Part shown: positions 24,489 through 33,740 of the stretch, piece by piece | Numbering within the stretch: the first letter of the stretch is position 1 | Layout of the letters: every line of letters starts with the position of its first letter | Assembly (NCBI GenBank): GCA_937982515.1 | Contig: CALJMB010000138.1 | Coordinates: forward strand, 1-34,029 | DNA from: an uncultured Balneolaceae bacterium | Lineage (GTDB): Bacteria; Bacteroidota; Rhodothermia; Balneolales; Balneolaceae | Direction: 5' to 3' | DNA length: 34,029 nt | Made by a program: the position numbers and the translations under genes | Notes under the pieces: model-generated | Told to the model about the DNA's origin: nothing | Seen by the model: the letters and a program-made list of their open reading frames with translations, nothing else | Database searches by the model: none

Positions 24489-27359
24489 ATGAAGCAGCTT
24501 TTTCTAATACTACTCATCGTTGGTTCCGGCAGCCGGTGTATGGCTCAGCTTTTACCCTTTCGGTCTTTTTCTATAGAAAAAGGGCTAAGTCAGGCCGTTG
24601 TGAATGATCTGATACAAGATGAGGAAGGATATCTGTGGGTGGCAACAGGATACGGGCTGAATCGCTTCGATGGATTACAGTTTGAAAACTACTACGAAGA
24701 AGATGGGCTTCACAGTAATGATATCCGCTCGCTTTTTCAAGACAGCAAGGGAAGAATATGGATCGGAACAAGTTCGGGATTAAATACAATTGAAAAAGAC
24801 AGCATTGTTACTGTCCCTGAACTGGCTCCACTTGAATCGAGTGCAGTTCTGGAAATATTCGAAGACAGCCGGGGGGATTTTTGGTTTGCTACCGATGGTC
24901 AGGGAGTATGGCATTACGATGAAAGAGGGAGTTTGATTCAATACATTTCCGTCCATGGATTGGCTGGAAACAGAGTCCGTTCCATCTCTGAAAGTACAGA
25001 CGGAACGCTTTGGTTTGCTACCAGAGATGGATTGACGAGCCTCGAAAATGGGAATTTCAGGTCTTTCACCACAGAAGACGGACTTCCGGAAAATAAATTG
25101 CGTGATTTGGTTATCGATGAAGATGGAAGTCTTTGGATTGCAACACGCAACGGCCTCAGCCACTACGCTGACGGAACATTCAGCAATTATAAGGAAGAGG
25201 ACGGGCTTATTAACAACCGGATCCAGTCCCTGTCAATGGATAATGAGGGAAACCTCTGGATAGGCACAGAAGAAGGAGCCAGTTATTTCGATGGTACTTC
25301 ATTTACTAACTACACAGTGGAGCAGGGGCTTTCCAATGACATTATTTATTCAACTCTGTTCGATAGAGAGCAGAACATATGGTTCGGAACCTTCGGAGGG
25401 GGATTAAACGCATTCTTTGGCAATCATTTTGAAAATTATACTATTGAAGAAGGGCTCCCCAATAATGTAATTACCTCGATAACCCAGGACCAAAAAGGTA
25501 ACTACTGGATATCTTCCTACGGTGGCGGCCTTACCCGTTTTGATGGAGAGACATTCGTGACCTTCAGTGAGAATGACGGCCTGGTTGACAACAAGGTGTA
25601 CAGTGTTACCACGGATAGCCAGGACCGCCTGTTAGTAGGTACAAGGTGGGGCCTGAGTATAATCGATGACAACAGATTTTATAATTTTGACGAAACGGAA
25701 CTGCCGTACAGGAAGATCAGAACTGTGCTGGAGTCTCGGGATCAAACAGGTTATTGGCTCGGAACCTATGGAGAAGGTGTTCTTAGATTTGAGAACAATA
25801 CATTTACTCAGTTGCTGAAAGAAGACGGCCTGGCGAATAATATGGTGATGGCAATAGAAGAGTCGGAAGACGGGGCTTGTTGGTTTGCAACCTACGGGGG
25901 GGTAAGCCGCTATAAGGACGGAGAATTTACCAATTATACCATCAGAGAAGGGCTCCCGAACAACGGTGTCCTGGATATCCTGTCTGACAGGGAGGGAAGG
26001 CTGTGGTTTACAACATATGGCGGACTGGCAGTTTATGAAAACGGAACCATTACAGAAACTATTACCACCCGGGAAGGCTTACCGGACGAGGTGGGTTACT
26101 TCATACTTCAGGATGATGAAGGAATCTTTTGGATAGGTACTAATAAAGGAGTAATCCGTTTTGACTACGACCAGTATAAGTCTGTCGGGAGTCCTGAAGA
26201 ACAGATGACGGCTTTTAAGCTAATCACACAGAATCAGGGACTCGTTGCCAACGAAATGAATGTCGGAGCAGGATTTAAGGACAGAGAAGGCAACCTTTGG
26301 TTTGGATCAGTTGGCGGGTTAACCCGGTTTAACCCAGGGCTGGCCAGGATGAATGACGCACCCCCGAAGGTACACATAGAAAATGTCGAAGTATCAGGAG
26401 AGCCGGTTGAATATGAAGGAGGGCTGAAAGTCGGCAGCGATAACCACAATGTAAGGTTCGATTTCATAGGCATAAGTTTAAGTGCTCCTAATCAGGTAGT
26501 ATATGAATACCGGCTGAAAGGGGCGGAAAAAGAATGGCACAGAACAAGATGGCCTTCGGTTCGTTATTCTACTCTGCTGCCGGGTGAGTATGTATTCCAG
26601 GTAAGGGCCCGGAATAGTGATGGATTTTGGAGCGTGGAAACCGCCTCACTCAACATTACGGTTCTGGCGCCATTTTGGATGCAATGGTGGTTTATTTTGG
26701 CCGTTTTGGCCGTAATTATGGGAATCATTTTCTTTGTATATCATTATTACCGGGTGCGTAAAATGGTCGAAATTGAACGCATGAGGGTACGCATCGCCAG
26801 CGACCTGCACGATGATGTAGGCTCCGCGCTGACAGAAATAGCTTTACAGTCCGATTTTTTGCAGGCGACGGGTACAGACAGTAAACTGGCAAACCCTCTA
26901 AAACAGATAGGTATCCAAAGCAGGAAGATTGTTTCCAGCCTGGATGACATAGTCTGGTCTATAGATGCCCGTAACGATACACTGGGTGATCTGACAGACC
27001 GGATGCAGGATTATGCGAACAATGTGCTTCCCCATAAAGAAGTAGTATATGAATTCGACCATTTAGATATGGAGGAAAAGTTGACCGTCCCCCTGAAAGA
27101 AAATCTTTACCTCATATTCAAAGAGGCAATTAATAACATTGCGAAGCATTCTGATGCAACGAGGGTGGAGGTTATATTAAAAAACCGGAGCGGTTCTTTT
27201 GATCTGCTTATCCGGGACAATGGCAGCGGGCCCAAACCCGAACGAAAGACGGGACACGGATTACGTAACATCAAGATGCGGGCGCAACGAATCAAAGCAA
27301 ATGTTAATTTCGGAAATGAAACAGGATTTACTGTTCATGTGCATGGTAAGAGTAGATAG
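24489..27359 (+). CDS. two-component propeller sensor histidine kinase
   Basis: This membrane sensor kinase (956 aa) has a large periplasmic sensor. After a signal peptide (1-19) I count 14 propeller repeats with the W-x-x-T/S-x-x-G pattern (for example LWIGTEEGASYFDG), enough for two seven-bladed propellers (about 20-640). A Y_Y_Y domain follows (about 645-725), then one TM helix (about 731-752). The HisKA_3 dimerisation box is ASDLHDDVGSALTEIALQ (His774). The HATPase has EAINNIAKHSDAT, DNGSG and GHGLRNI. There is no receiver or AraC domain, unlike the hybrid HTCS proteins of Bacteroides. Its partner is the NarL-type regulator 157 bp downstream. The ligand is unknown. Confidence 0.92.
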   Translation: MKQLFLILLIVGSGSRCMAQLLPFRSFSIEKGLSQAVVNDLIQDEEGYLWVATGYGLNRFDGLQFENYYEEDGLHSNDIRSLFQDSKGRIWIGTSSGLNTIEKDSIVTVPELAPLESSAVLEIFEDSRGDFWFATDGQGVWHYDERGSLIQYISVHGLAGNRVRSISESTDGTLWFATRDGLTSLENGNFRSFTTEDGLPENKLRDLVIDEDGSLWIATRNGLSHYADGTFSNYKEEDGLINNRIQSLSMDNEGNLWIGTEEGASYFDGTSFTNYTVEQGLSNDIIYSTLFDREQNIWFGTFGGGLNAFFGNHFENYTIEEGLPNNVITSITQDQKGNYWISSYGGGLTRFDGETFVTFSENDGLVDNKVYSVTTDSQDRLLVGTRWGLSIIDDNRFYNFDETELPYRKIRTVLESRDQTGYWLGTYGEGVLRFENNTFTQLLKEDGLANNMVMAIEESEDGACWFATYGGVSRYKDGEFTNYTIREGLPNNGVLDILSDREGRLWFTTYGGLAVYENGTITETITTREGLPDEVGYFILQDDEGIFWIGTNKGVIRFDYDQYKSVGSPEEQMTAFKLITQNQGLVANEMNVGAGFKDREGNLWFGSVGGLTRFNPGLARMNDAPPKVHIENVEVSGEPVEYEGGLKVGSDNHNVRFDFIGISLSAPNQVVYEYRLKGAEKEWHRTRWPSVRYSTLLPGEYVFQVRARNSDGFWSVETASLNITVLAPFWMQWWFILAVLAVIMGIIFFVYHYYRVRKMVEIERMRVRIASDLHDDVGSALTEIALQSDFLQATGTDSKLANPLKQIGIQSRKIVSSLDDIVWSIDARNDTLGDLTDRMQDYANNVLPHKEVVYEFDHLDMEEKLTVPLKENLYLIFKEAINNIAKHSDATRVEVILKNRSGSFDLLIRDNGSGPKPERKTGHGLRNIKMRAQRIKANVNFGNETGFTVHVHGKSR

Positions 27360-27516
27360 CGAGTATAAAGCTTAAAATTTTAGTGTCCAAAATTCAAAAC
27401 GCCCGGGTCTGTGACATCAGAATTTTGTGCATTTTGGGTCATCGTTCGCTTATTCCGGAAACAGGATGCAGAATTCAGAACACATATACATTACCTGGAT
27501 AATTAAATAAGGCATT

Positions 27517-28152
27517 ATGGCTCCCGTAGTAGGTATAGTAGAAGACAACAGAAAGATAAGAGATTTAATCCAGCGGTATCTGGATATGCAGGAAGAACTC
27601 CGGTGCCCGGTAGCCGTAGATACGGTTGAAGAAATGCTGGAGCACCTGGAAGAACATCAGCGGCCCGATGTTATTTTGATGGATATACAACTTCCCGGTA
27701 TGTCCGGAATTGAAGGAATAGGCATCATAAAGGAGAAATATCCCGAGATTGAAATAATCATGCTTACCGTTTACCATGATTCACACAAGATTTTTGATTC
27801 TCTGTGTGCCGGCGCATCAGGATATTTGTTGAAGCATACTTCGCTGCCCGAAATCAAAGACTCTGTTTTGAAGTTGCTGAAAGGCGGTGCCCCTATGTCT
27901 CCGCAAATAGCCCGTAAGGTGATTAACCACTTTCAGGACAATGCCCCGAAGAGGAATGCTGATTCCGAACTCACGCCGCGTGAGCACGACATAGTCAACG
28001 GGCTGGTCGACGGGCTCAGTTATAAGATGATTGCCGACCGATACGACATTTCTATCGACACGGTCAGGGCTCATATACGCAATATCTATAAGAAACTGCA
28101 TGTGAATTCAAAGGCAGAGGTCATAGCCAAGTCCCTGAAAGGAGAGATATAA
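27517..28152 (+). CDS. NarL/FixJ-family response regulator
   Basis: This is a DNA-binding response regulator (211 aa). The receiver domain has the acidic pair E9-D10 (IVEDN), phosphoacceptor D56 in ILMDIQLPGMSG, the switch Thr in IIMLTVYHDS and the conserved Lys in GYLLKHT. The C-terminal LuxR-type helix-turn-helix covers about 150-205 (LTPREHDIVNGLVDGLSYKM ... VRAHIRNIYKKLHV). It is directly downstream of a HisKA_3 kinase, the usual partner class for NarL regulators, so they probably form one pathway. The targets are unknown; the lipoprotein and outer-membrane genes that follow are candidates by proximity only. Confidence 0.93.
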   Translation: MAPVVGIVEDNRKIRDLIQRYLDMQEELRCPVAVDTVEEMLEHLEEHQRPDVILMDIQLPGMSGIEGIGIIKEKYPEIEIIMLTVYHDSHKIFDSLCAGASGYLLKHTSLPEIKDSVLKLLKGGAPMSPQIARKVINHFQDNAPKRNADSELTPREHDIVNGLVDGLSYKMIADRYDISIDTVRAHIRNIYKKLHVNSKAEVIAKSLKGEI

Positions 28153-28413
28153 GAGATGTAGCCGTCTGCCTCTGGCAGAACGATTATTCACGGATTCGGG
28201 TTATCAATACTGGTGCAGGGGATACTTACCTGTGAATATCCCTTGCAGTTTGGGACGACTAGACCTGAATGCCCGCCAAAAATTTCTTACTCACATGATA
28301 ATGTTATTGTATGTACTGCGTTTTACTGATACCATAAAGTAGAATTGAGGATCAGGTGTAGTAAAGAACGTTTAAAAATTATCATAAAGAGGCTCATAGC
28401 CTTGGAGGCTGTT

Positions 28414-29676
28414 ATGAAATCAGTTAAAACTATTGTCGTTACCCTTGCTATGGCATTGGCATTAACCGGCTGTTACACCCAATTACAGTACAGCCAGGGG
28501 GTAAGCAGAGTTGCAGATGGAAAATCTACAGAAGGATATGCCTGGGATGGCAATACTGACGAGTCCGCCGAATATTACCAGGATGAAGAGGGGGGCTATG
28601 CCACTTCATTTTACTACAAAGATTATGACAAAGCCAACTGGTGGTCTTCCTGCTACTGCAGTCCGTACACCGGTTCCTCTTATTACTTTAACAATCCCTG
28701 GTATGACCATTACAGCAGGTTCCATTACGGTTACGCAGGGTTCCACGATCCCTTCTATTTCTCATCACGGTGGAGATGGAGACATTTCGGTTTAGGATTC
28801 CACCATAACTTCTTTGCCTTCGATATATATTGGGGCAGTCCGTTTTATGCCTACAGAGGGTTCCTTTACGGCCCATATTGGGGATACTATTATCACCCTT
28901 ATAAATATGGTTATGGATACTACTACGGTGGCTATTATGGTTCTGATGGTTCTAAATCCAACATCGGCTCCCGAACGTATCGCCCCAGGAGTATCGGCAC
29001 CGACAGAGTGGCAAACGTAAATAACCGGGGCGACAGCCGGGACCGGTCTGTAACCCGGCAGTCTTCATCAACCCAGACGCGAATCAGAAGTACCGGCGCA
29101 ACCCGTACAAGCAGGGGTGCTGTACAGCAAGGCACACCCAGGATTCAGCAGCCCGTAACGCGCGGAACTAACAGGATAGATATTCAGAGCCGCCCGCGTT
29201 CAGGATCAAATGAACGCGCCCGGGGTACCGTACAAGAACGCCCCGGAACCCGACAGACGTCTTCCAGCTCTATCCGGAGCAGAGGGACGCAACAGATAAA
29301 CTATAACGTAGCGAATCCCACTGCGGTAGATGAGGCTGTGATCAGGTCTCAAATCAGCCGGCAACGTGCTGTTCAGCCAAAGGTAGACTCTGACAACAAC
29401 CGCTCAAGCTTTTTTGGGCGTGTCGGCAAATTTTTCAACAGCAGTACACCTGATAACTCCATACGCATCTACAGAAGCAGAGGCGATAATTCATCGGTTA
29501 AATCTAACAATATCTTTCGTCCACAGACGCCTACAAGGAGTACTATCATCAGCAGGCCTCAGAGCACGACGAGCAGGCCCGCTGTAACGAGAAGCAGTTC
29601 TAATCCTGCGCCCCGGTCGAGAGCGACTTCAAATAGCAGCAGCCGGTCGTCATCCTCACGGAGCAGGGGGAACTGA
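28414..29676 (+). CDS. lipoprotein with aromatic-rich core and Arg/Ser-rich tail
   Basis: This is a predicted lipoprotein (420 aa) of no family I can name. ATG 28414 is chosen over the upstream in-frame start at 28345. GGAGG lies 5 nt before it, and the sequence MKSVKTIVVTLAMALALTGC is then a complete lipoprotein signal with C20. Residues 66-176 are strikingly aromatic: 48 of 111 are Phe, Tyr or Trp, with many Gly and His (GYGYYYGGYY). From about 180 to the end the chain is Arg/Ser/Thr/Gln-rich, strongly basic and probably disordered. The two halves may be an amyloid-like or beta-stacked core and a polyanion-binding tail, but that is inference. It is separated by about 260 bp from the response regulator. 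Confidence 0.75.
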   Translation: MKSVKTIVVTLAMALALTGCYTQLQYSQGVSRVADGKSTEGYAWDGNTDESAEYYQDEEGGYATSFYYKDYDKANWWSSCYCSPYTGSSYYFNNPWYDHYSRFHYGYAGFHDPFYFSSRWRWRHFGLGFHHNFFAFDIYWGSPFYAYRGFLYGPYWGYYYHPYKYGYGYYYGGYYGSDGSKSNIGSRTYRPRSIGTDRVANVNNRGDSRDRSVTRQSSSTQTRIRSTGATRTSRGAVQQGTPRIQQPVTRGTNRIDIQSRPRSGSNERARGTVQERPGTRQTSSSSIRSRGTQQINYNVANPTAVDEAVIRSQISRQRAVQPKVDSDNNRSSFFGRVGKFFNSSTPDNSIRIYRSRGDNSSVKSNNIFRPQTPTRSTIISRPQSTTSRPAVTRSSSNPAPRSRATSNSSSRSSSSRSRGN

Positions 29677-29765
29677 CAGTTCAGGCAATAAAAAGAGCTT
29701 TTTAACAGAATCATCTGGTGTCATTGCCGGTAAAAAGGCCATGAGTTCGTTGCCGCCGATACGCT

Positions 29766-29797
29766 AAAGCACCCCCGAAAGTGGTCAGGAGTGCTTT
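29766..29797 (+). other. imperfect stem-loop upstream of outer-membrane gene
   Basis: AAAGCAC (29766-29772) pairs with GTGCTTT (29791-29797), extended inward by CC/GG after a mismatch. There is no long T-run. It may end the lipoprotein transcript or fold in the leader of the next gene. Confidence 0.35.
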
Positions 29798-29869
29798 GGC
29801 GACCCTCTTGCAGCCCACGCGAATGAACGGGTAATAACACTACTCTAATCTCACACAGGTACTATAGGT

Positions 29870-31345
29870 ATGTCTAAGAAATGGATCCCAACAGCACTGA
29901 TAGTTATATCTGCAGGACTCTCACCGCTTATGGCTCATGCCCAGAGCGCTGATGATGTGTTGCGCTACAGCCTGCAATACCCTTCATACGATCCGGTCAG
30001 CATTGTAGTTCCCGGTGTCAGCCAGGCAAACGGGTTCGGTACCTACCAGGAAAACCCGGCCTCAATGGCTTTATTTAAAGAGGGTTTTATGTCGTTCGGG
30101 CTCAGTAACCGGACTGTCAGCGAGCAAGGTACCTATTTGGGCAATACTACAGACTTTGATGACTCCCAAACAGGTGTAAGCGACCTTGGCTTTGTATACA
30201 AGGTGCCAACTATCCGTGGAAGCCTGGTAATAGGAGGGGGATACAGCCAGACTACCGATTTTAACCGGGCGCTTGCTGCCGGCGGACGCAATAACCAGTC
30301 TACTCTGACCGACTTTTACAATATTACACCCGATGACAGCCTCTTCTTTGCGGCGTTCGATGTATATGCCATTGATTTTGCAACGACAGATAGTTCTTAT
30401 GCCAACACCTCTTCCATATTTCGCATAGGGTTTGATGGATATCCTGGAATCAGACAGGATGTAGAGCTGACGGAGCGGGGCACGCTGGGCGAGTACTCTG
30501 CCTTTTTCGCCACCGAAGCACAGAAAGGATTGATGATTGGCGCTTCTGTAGGCTTATTAGCCGGAAGCTATGCTTACGAGCGGGCCTTTTTGGAGACGGA
30601 CAATAATAATGACTATAATTTTCAATTTATTCCTACGGAAGAGGGCGATACAGACATCGACAATATATTGAGCACAGATGTAATCAATGCCGACATCACG
30701 GCTTTTAGCGCCCGGGTGGGCGTTGTCTACCAGCCGGTATCTGCCATCAGCATAGGCGGAAGTTATCAGTTCAAAAGCAAAATGTCGGTTGAAGAGAATT
30801 ACAATACATCAATCTCAACCATATTTGACAACGGGGTGGAATACTTTGATGAAGCGCCGGGCAGATTTTCATACACCGTCACCCGTCCCTCCCGTTTAAA
30901 TGCCGGACTTACGTTGAGTAACCTCGGCGGTTTCACCCTTTCAGTTGCCGGAGAGCGGGTTCGCTATACCGAGGGGAAGATTGATTTTGGAGATATACAG
31001 CTCCGAAACCAGGAACGTGAAATCAACCGGGCCGTTGAGTCAAACCTGAAGGATGTGATAAATGTACGGGCGGGCCTGGAGTTTGAGGCATCTCCTTTCT
31101 TTATCCCACGCATCGGCTATAGCTACCTTCCCAGCCCTCAAAGCGGGATCGATGCCACCCGGGAATTCTACAGCGGAGGCTTCAGCGCCCGGCTGTTCGA
31201 TAATCTGACCTTTGACCTGGGTGTTCAATACGGTATGTGGGATGATCAGAATCAGCTGTACGATTATGGTGACGGAAGTGAGGTGGTTCTGGAAGAAGTA
31301 ACCCGCTGGAGCGTCATGGCAGGGATAAGAATAGGCATGTATTAG
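29870..31345 (+). CDS. outer-membrane beta-barrel protein (FadL/OmpP1-like)
   Basis: This is a predicted outer-membrane protein (491 aa). A signal peptide (1-25, cleavage after AHA) is followed by a region with ENPASMALFKEGFMSFGLSN, which resembles the N-terminal NPA motif of FadL/TodX-type hydrophobic-compound channels and of related Bacteroidota PorV-like barrels. The rest shows alternating strands (GSLVIGGGYSQT, AISIGGSYQFKSKM, RPSRLNAGLTLSNLGGFTLS) and ends in WSVMAGIRIGMY, with a terminal aromatic residue as expected for BAM recognition. The substrate is unknown. It may be cotranscribed with or independent of the preceding lipoprotein. Confidence 0.75.
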   Translation: MSKKWIPTALIVISAGLSPLMAHAQSADDVLRYSLQYPSYDPVSIVVPGVSQANGFGTYQENPASMALFKEGFMSFGLSNRTVSEQGTYLGNTTDFDDSQTGVSDLGFVYKVPTIRGSLVIGGGYSQTTDFNRALAAGGRNNQSTLTDFYNITPDDSLFFAAFDVYAIDFATTDSSYANTSSIFRIGFDGYPGIRQDVELTERGTLGEYSAFFATEAQKGLMIGASVGLLAGSYAYERAFLETDNNNDYNFQFIPTEEGDTDIDNILSTDVINADITAFSARVGVVYQPVSAISIGGSYQFKSKMSVEENYNTSISTIFDNGVEYFDEAPGRFSYTVTRPSRLNAGLTLSNLGGFTLSVAGERVRYTEGKIDFGDIQLRNQEREINRAVESNLKDVINVRAGLEFEASPFFIPRIGYSYLPSPQSGIDATREFYSGGFSARLFDNLTFDLGVQYGMWDDQNQLYDYGDGSEVVLEEVTRWSVMAGIRIGMY

Positions 31346-31384
31346 ATTAAATATGATTCGGAATGAGAAAAGGACGCTTAAAGC

Positions 31385-31500
31385 TCTCCCCCAGAGGGGG
31401 AGACTTCTTCTCGCCGTGATGTGGGAAGTCCCACCCACACCGTGATGTGATGTGTGATGTGGGAAGTCTCCAGACTTCCCACATCACAAAGTGCCATCAC
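31385..31500. repeat. palindromic and direct repeat cluster between convergent genes
   Basis: The cluster begins with an 8-bp hairpin, TCTCCCCC/GGGGGAGA with loop AGA (31385-31403). GTGATGTGGGAAGTC occurs at 31416-31430 and again at 31454-31468. The second copy forms a perfect 17-bp palindrome arm, TGTGATGTGGGAAGTCT (31453-31469) against 31472-31488, with only CC between. ATCACAAAG then recurs at 31483 and 31496. No transposase is nearby. It separates the barrel gene from usp and could end both transcripts. Confidence 0.8.
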
Positions 31501-31571
31501 AAAGTAGGTGCCTCGACTCTGGAACACCTCTGCTCCTTCCAAAGAGAGGCAAACGTCCGGCCGCAACAGGC

Positions 31572-32483
31572 TCATTTACCTGAACTGTTTCTTTTCTTCT
31601 CTTTCACACGCGGATTGATGCTCAGTACAGCGCTTTGCACATGCCGCACCACGTTGGCGGTGGTACTTCCCATCATCAGATAGTCAATGCCCGTTCTGCC
31701 TATAGTAGACATGATGATAAGGCTATGGGGATTGTTACGATTATAACTGACAATAGCATCGTGGGGTGTGCCGGAAGAGACGATAACCTTTGTCTCAACC
31801 AGATCGCCGATCTCATAGAACTCTTCTTTTGCCAGAACCTTGAGCCGTTGTTCGCGAAGGGTAATAACCGATTCATCGCCCGTGTCGTTATGAAGAGAAT
31901 CGTAACTGATTACATGCACCAATTCAACGCTGGCCTGTGCTTTTTGAGCAATCTCTTTGGTTATGGGGAAAGCTTCTTTAGAACGTTCGGAAAAATCTGT
32001 GGTAAGCATAATGCGATCAATTTTATCCAGTTCCCTGTCTTTATTAACCACCAGCACGGGAACACTGGACAATCTCAGCACTTTTTCGGCTACGGACCCC
32101 AGAAAAAAACGTGAAAAGCCTGTTCGGCCATGCGTATTCATGACAATCATATCGTATGCATCGGCTTCTTCTGCTATGGTCTGGGCCGGGTTACCAATGG
32201 CTACGACCGGTGTGGAGAGATACCGCTCTTCTATCTCTGTGTTGGCAATATCTGTTAACCGATCTATCAGTACGGATTCGATTTCTTCATAGTTGTTAAT
32301 ATGAGGAGCGCTCATGCCTGTAGCGCCGAACATGTAGGAGTTATCCATATCGCTTACAGGGAGATAGGAATGGAACGGGGTGATTGTTCCACCGAATAGG
32401 CGGGCCATTACCTGGGCGGAGTGGAGTGCCTGTGTGCTAATGTCGGAAAAATCGAGCGGGACGAGGATCTTAATATTTTCCAT
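31572..32483 (-). CDS. tandem-domain universal stress protein
   Basis: This cytoplasmic universal stress protein (303 aa) has two UspA domains in one chain. Domain 1 (about 1-145) starts IKILVPLDFSD and carries NTHGRTGFSRFFLGSVAEKV, matching the G-x2-G-x9-G-S/T ATP-binding motif. Domain 2 (about 155-292) has IDRIMLTTDFSE and IMSTIGRTGIDYLMMGSTTA, also close to the ATP motif. Usp proteins respond to starvation and stress and often bind ATP. The gene is 74 bp downstream of corA on the same strand and may be cotranscribed with it. The short tail (KEKKRNSSGK) is basic. Confidence 0.92.
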   Translation of the reverse strand: MENIKILVPLDFSDISTQALHSAQVMARLFGGTITPFHSYLPVSDMDNSYMFGATGMSAPHINNYEEIESVLIDRLTDIANTEIEERYLSTPVVAIGNPAQTIAEEADAYDMIVMNTHGRTGFSRFFLGSVAEKVLRLSSVPVLVVNKDRELDKIDRIMLTTDFSERSKEAFPITKEIAQKAQASVELVHVISYDSLHNDTGDESVITLREQRLKVLAKEEFYEIGDLVETKVIVSSGTPHDAIVSYNRNNPHSLIIMSTIGRTGIDYLMMGSTTANVVRHVQSAVLSINPRVKEKKRNSSGK

Positions 32484-32557
32484 GGCAGATAGGTTTCATA
32501 CCGTTAACTCTCTGTAATGATAGACGTTTAACCTGTTTTTGTTTCCGGAGCTGCGTA

Positions 32558-33679
32558 CTACAGCCATTCCCTTTTCTTAAAATAAATTACCATACAGATT
32601 GCTAAGATCAGCATAAGCAACACTATGGTTGGATATCCCCAGTACCATTTAAGTTCCGGCATGTTGTAGGGACTGGCTTCAGGGTCGAAGTTCATCCCGT
32701 ATATTCCGGCTATAAACGTAAGCGGAATGAAAATGGTAGCAATAATCGTCAACACCTTCATAATCTCATTCATCTTATTGCTGATGTGAGACATGTACGT
32801 GTCATGCATACTCATGATCATATCGCGATAGTTTTCAATATTGTCGATAATCTGTACCACATGATCATAGACGTCACGCAGGTAGATGTTCGTAGTCTCA
32901 TCGATAAAAGGGGATTCGTCTCTTATCGTGGAATTTATGGTATCACGCAGGGGCCACACTGTTTTTCTGAAGAAAACTATTTCACGTCGAAGCACATGGA
33001 CTTGTCGGAGGGTGTTGTTATCCGGATTTTGCATGAGCTTGTTTTCAGTGTCTTCCATATACTCTTCCAGCACTTCCAGGACTTTGAAGTAGTAGTCTAC
33101 TATGACATCGATCAAGGCATAGGTGAGATAATCCGGCCCCAGTTTACGCATGCGGCTTTGATCAACTTTCAGGCGCTTTATGACGGGTTCGAAGTAGGGT
33201 TTATCACTTTCCTGAAATGAAAGAACATAGTTTTTTCCCAGCACGATACTGACTTGTTCTGCCTCCAGCCCCTGTTCCTCTCCGGCATAGTGAAGCATGC
33301 GGAGTACAAAAAAGATGTTATTTGAATAATGTTCCATTTTGGGACGCTGTGAGGTATGGACAATATCTTCCCGGATCAAGGGATGCAGATCAAAATAAGA
33401 CCATACAGATGTTAGCTTTTCAACATCGTGCAGACCACAAACATTGACCCATGTTTTGGAAGGGCTGTCCAGATAAGGCTTACACTCTTCAATATTGTCA
33501 ATATGAATTTCATCGGCATGATGTTCATCAAAATCATAAACGGTAATTTTGATATCTTCAACCTGCCTGCGGCCTATGTGTTGAATGGTTCCCGGTGCAG
33601 AGCCTGGCTTTTTAGCCTTCCCCGTACTGTTACGGCGGATGTGGGGCAGAATTCTTTTTAGACGCTTTTTAGGAGACAT
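32558..33679 (-). CDS. corA: CorA-type magnesium/cobalt transporter
   Basis: CorA (373 aa) is a pentameric Mg2+ channel of the inner membrane. A long cytoplasmic funnel domain (about 1-310) contains WVNVCGLHDVEKL, YSNNIFFVLRML and a stalk helix ending YMSHISNKMNEIMKVLTIIA. TM1 (about 315-333, FIPLTFIAGIYGMNF) ends in the selectivity motif YGMNF, and TM2 (about 350-367) is followed by basic KKREWL. The frame is open from 33739, but that ATG lies over a promoter-like -33 element and adds MEKPYSLCIFVAYTNKFINS, which is not CorA-like. ATG 33679 (MSPKKRLKR) is preferred. usp follows 74 bp downstream. Confidence 0.94.
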   Translation of the reverse strand: MSPKKRLKRILPHIRRNSTGKAKKPGSAPGTIQHIGRRQVEDIKITVYDFDEHHADEIHIDNIEECKPYLDSPSKTWVNVCGLHDVEKLTSVWSYFDLHPLIREDIVHTSQRPKMEHYSNNIFFVLRMLHYAGEEQGLEAEQVSIVLGKNYVLSFQESDKPYFEPVIKRLKVDQSRMRKLGPDYLTYALIDVIVDYYFKVLEVLEEYMEDTENKLMQNPDNNTLRQVHVLRREIVFFRKTVWPLRDTINSTIRDESPFIDETTNIYLRDVYDHVVQIIDNIENYRDMIMSMHDTYMSHISNKMNEIMKVLTIIATIFIPLTFIAGIYGMNFDPEASPYNMPELKWYWGYPTIVLLMLILAICMVIYFKKREWL

Positions 33680-33708
33680 AGAGTTAATGAATTTGTTTGT
33701 ATACGCTA

Positions 33709-33740
33709 CAAATATGCATAAGGAGTAAGGCTTTTCCAAA
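33709..33740 (-). promoter_or_regulatory. candidate Bacteroidota-type promoter for corA-usp
   Basis: On the minus strand TTTG (33740-33737) is followed by 20 nt and CATATTTG (33716-33709), one mismatch from TAnnTTTG. Transcription would start about 20 to 25 nt upstream of ATG 33679, which supports that start codon. Confidence 0.45.

Noticed and set aside
27388..27427. Inverted repeat CAAAATTC / GAATTTTG between the kinase and regulator genes
   Set aside because: Short, A/T-rich, 24-nt spacer; expected by chance in such DNA and not terminator-like.
28165..28179. TCTGCC/GGCAGA hairpin after the response regulator
   Set aside because: Only 6 bp with no T-run; could be a weak terminator but not supportable.
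28345..28413. Upstream start of the aromatic-rich lipoprotein
   Set aside because: A GGAGG 5 nt before ATG 28414 and a complete lipoprotein signal starting there make the longer form unlikely.
31378..31575. 65-codon minus-strand frame and its 78-codon plus-strand counterpart
   Set aside because: Both are translations through the palindromic repeat cluster, and the plus-strand one also runs into usp on the opposite strand.
33680..33739. N-terminal 20-residue extension of CorA
   Set aside because: It overlaps a promoter-like TTTG-N20-CATATTTG and has no CorA-like residues.
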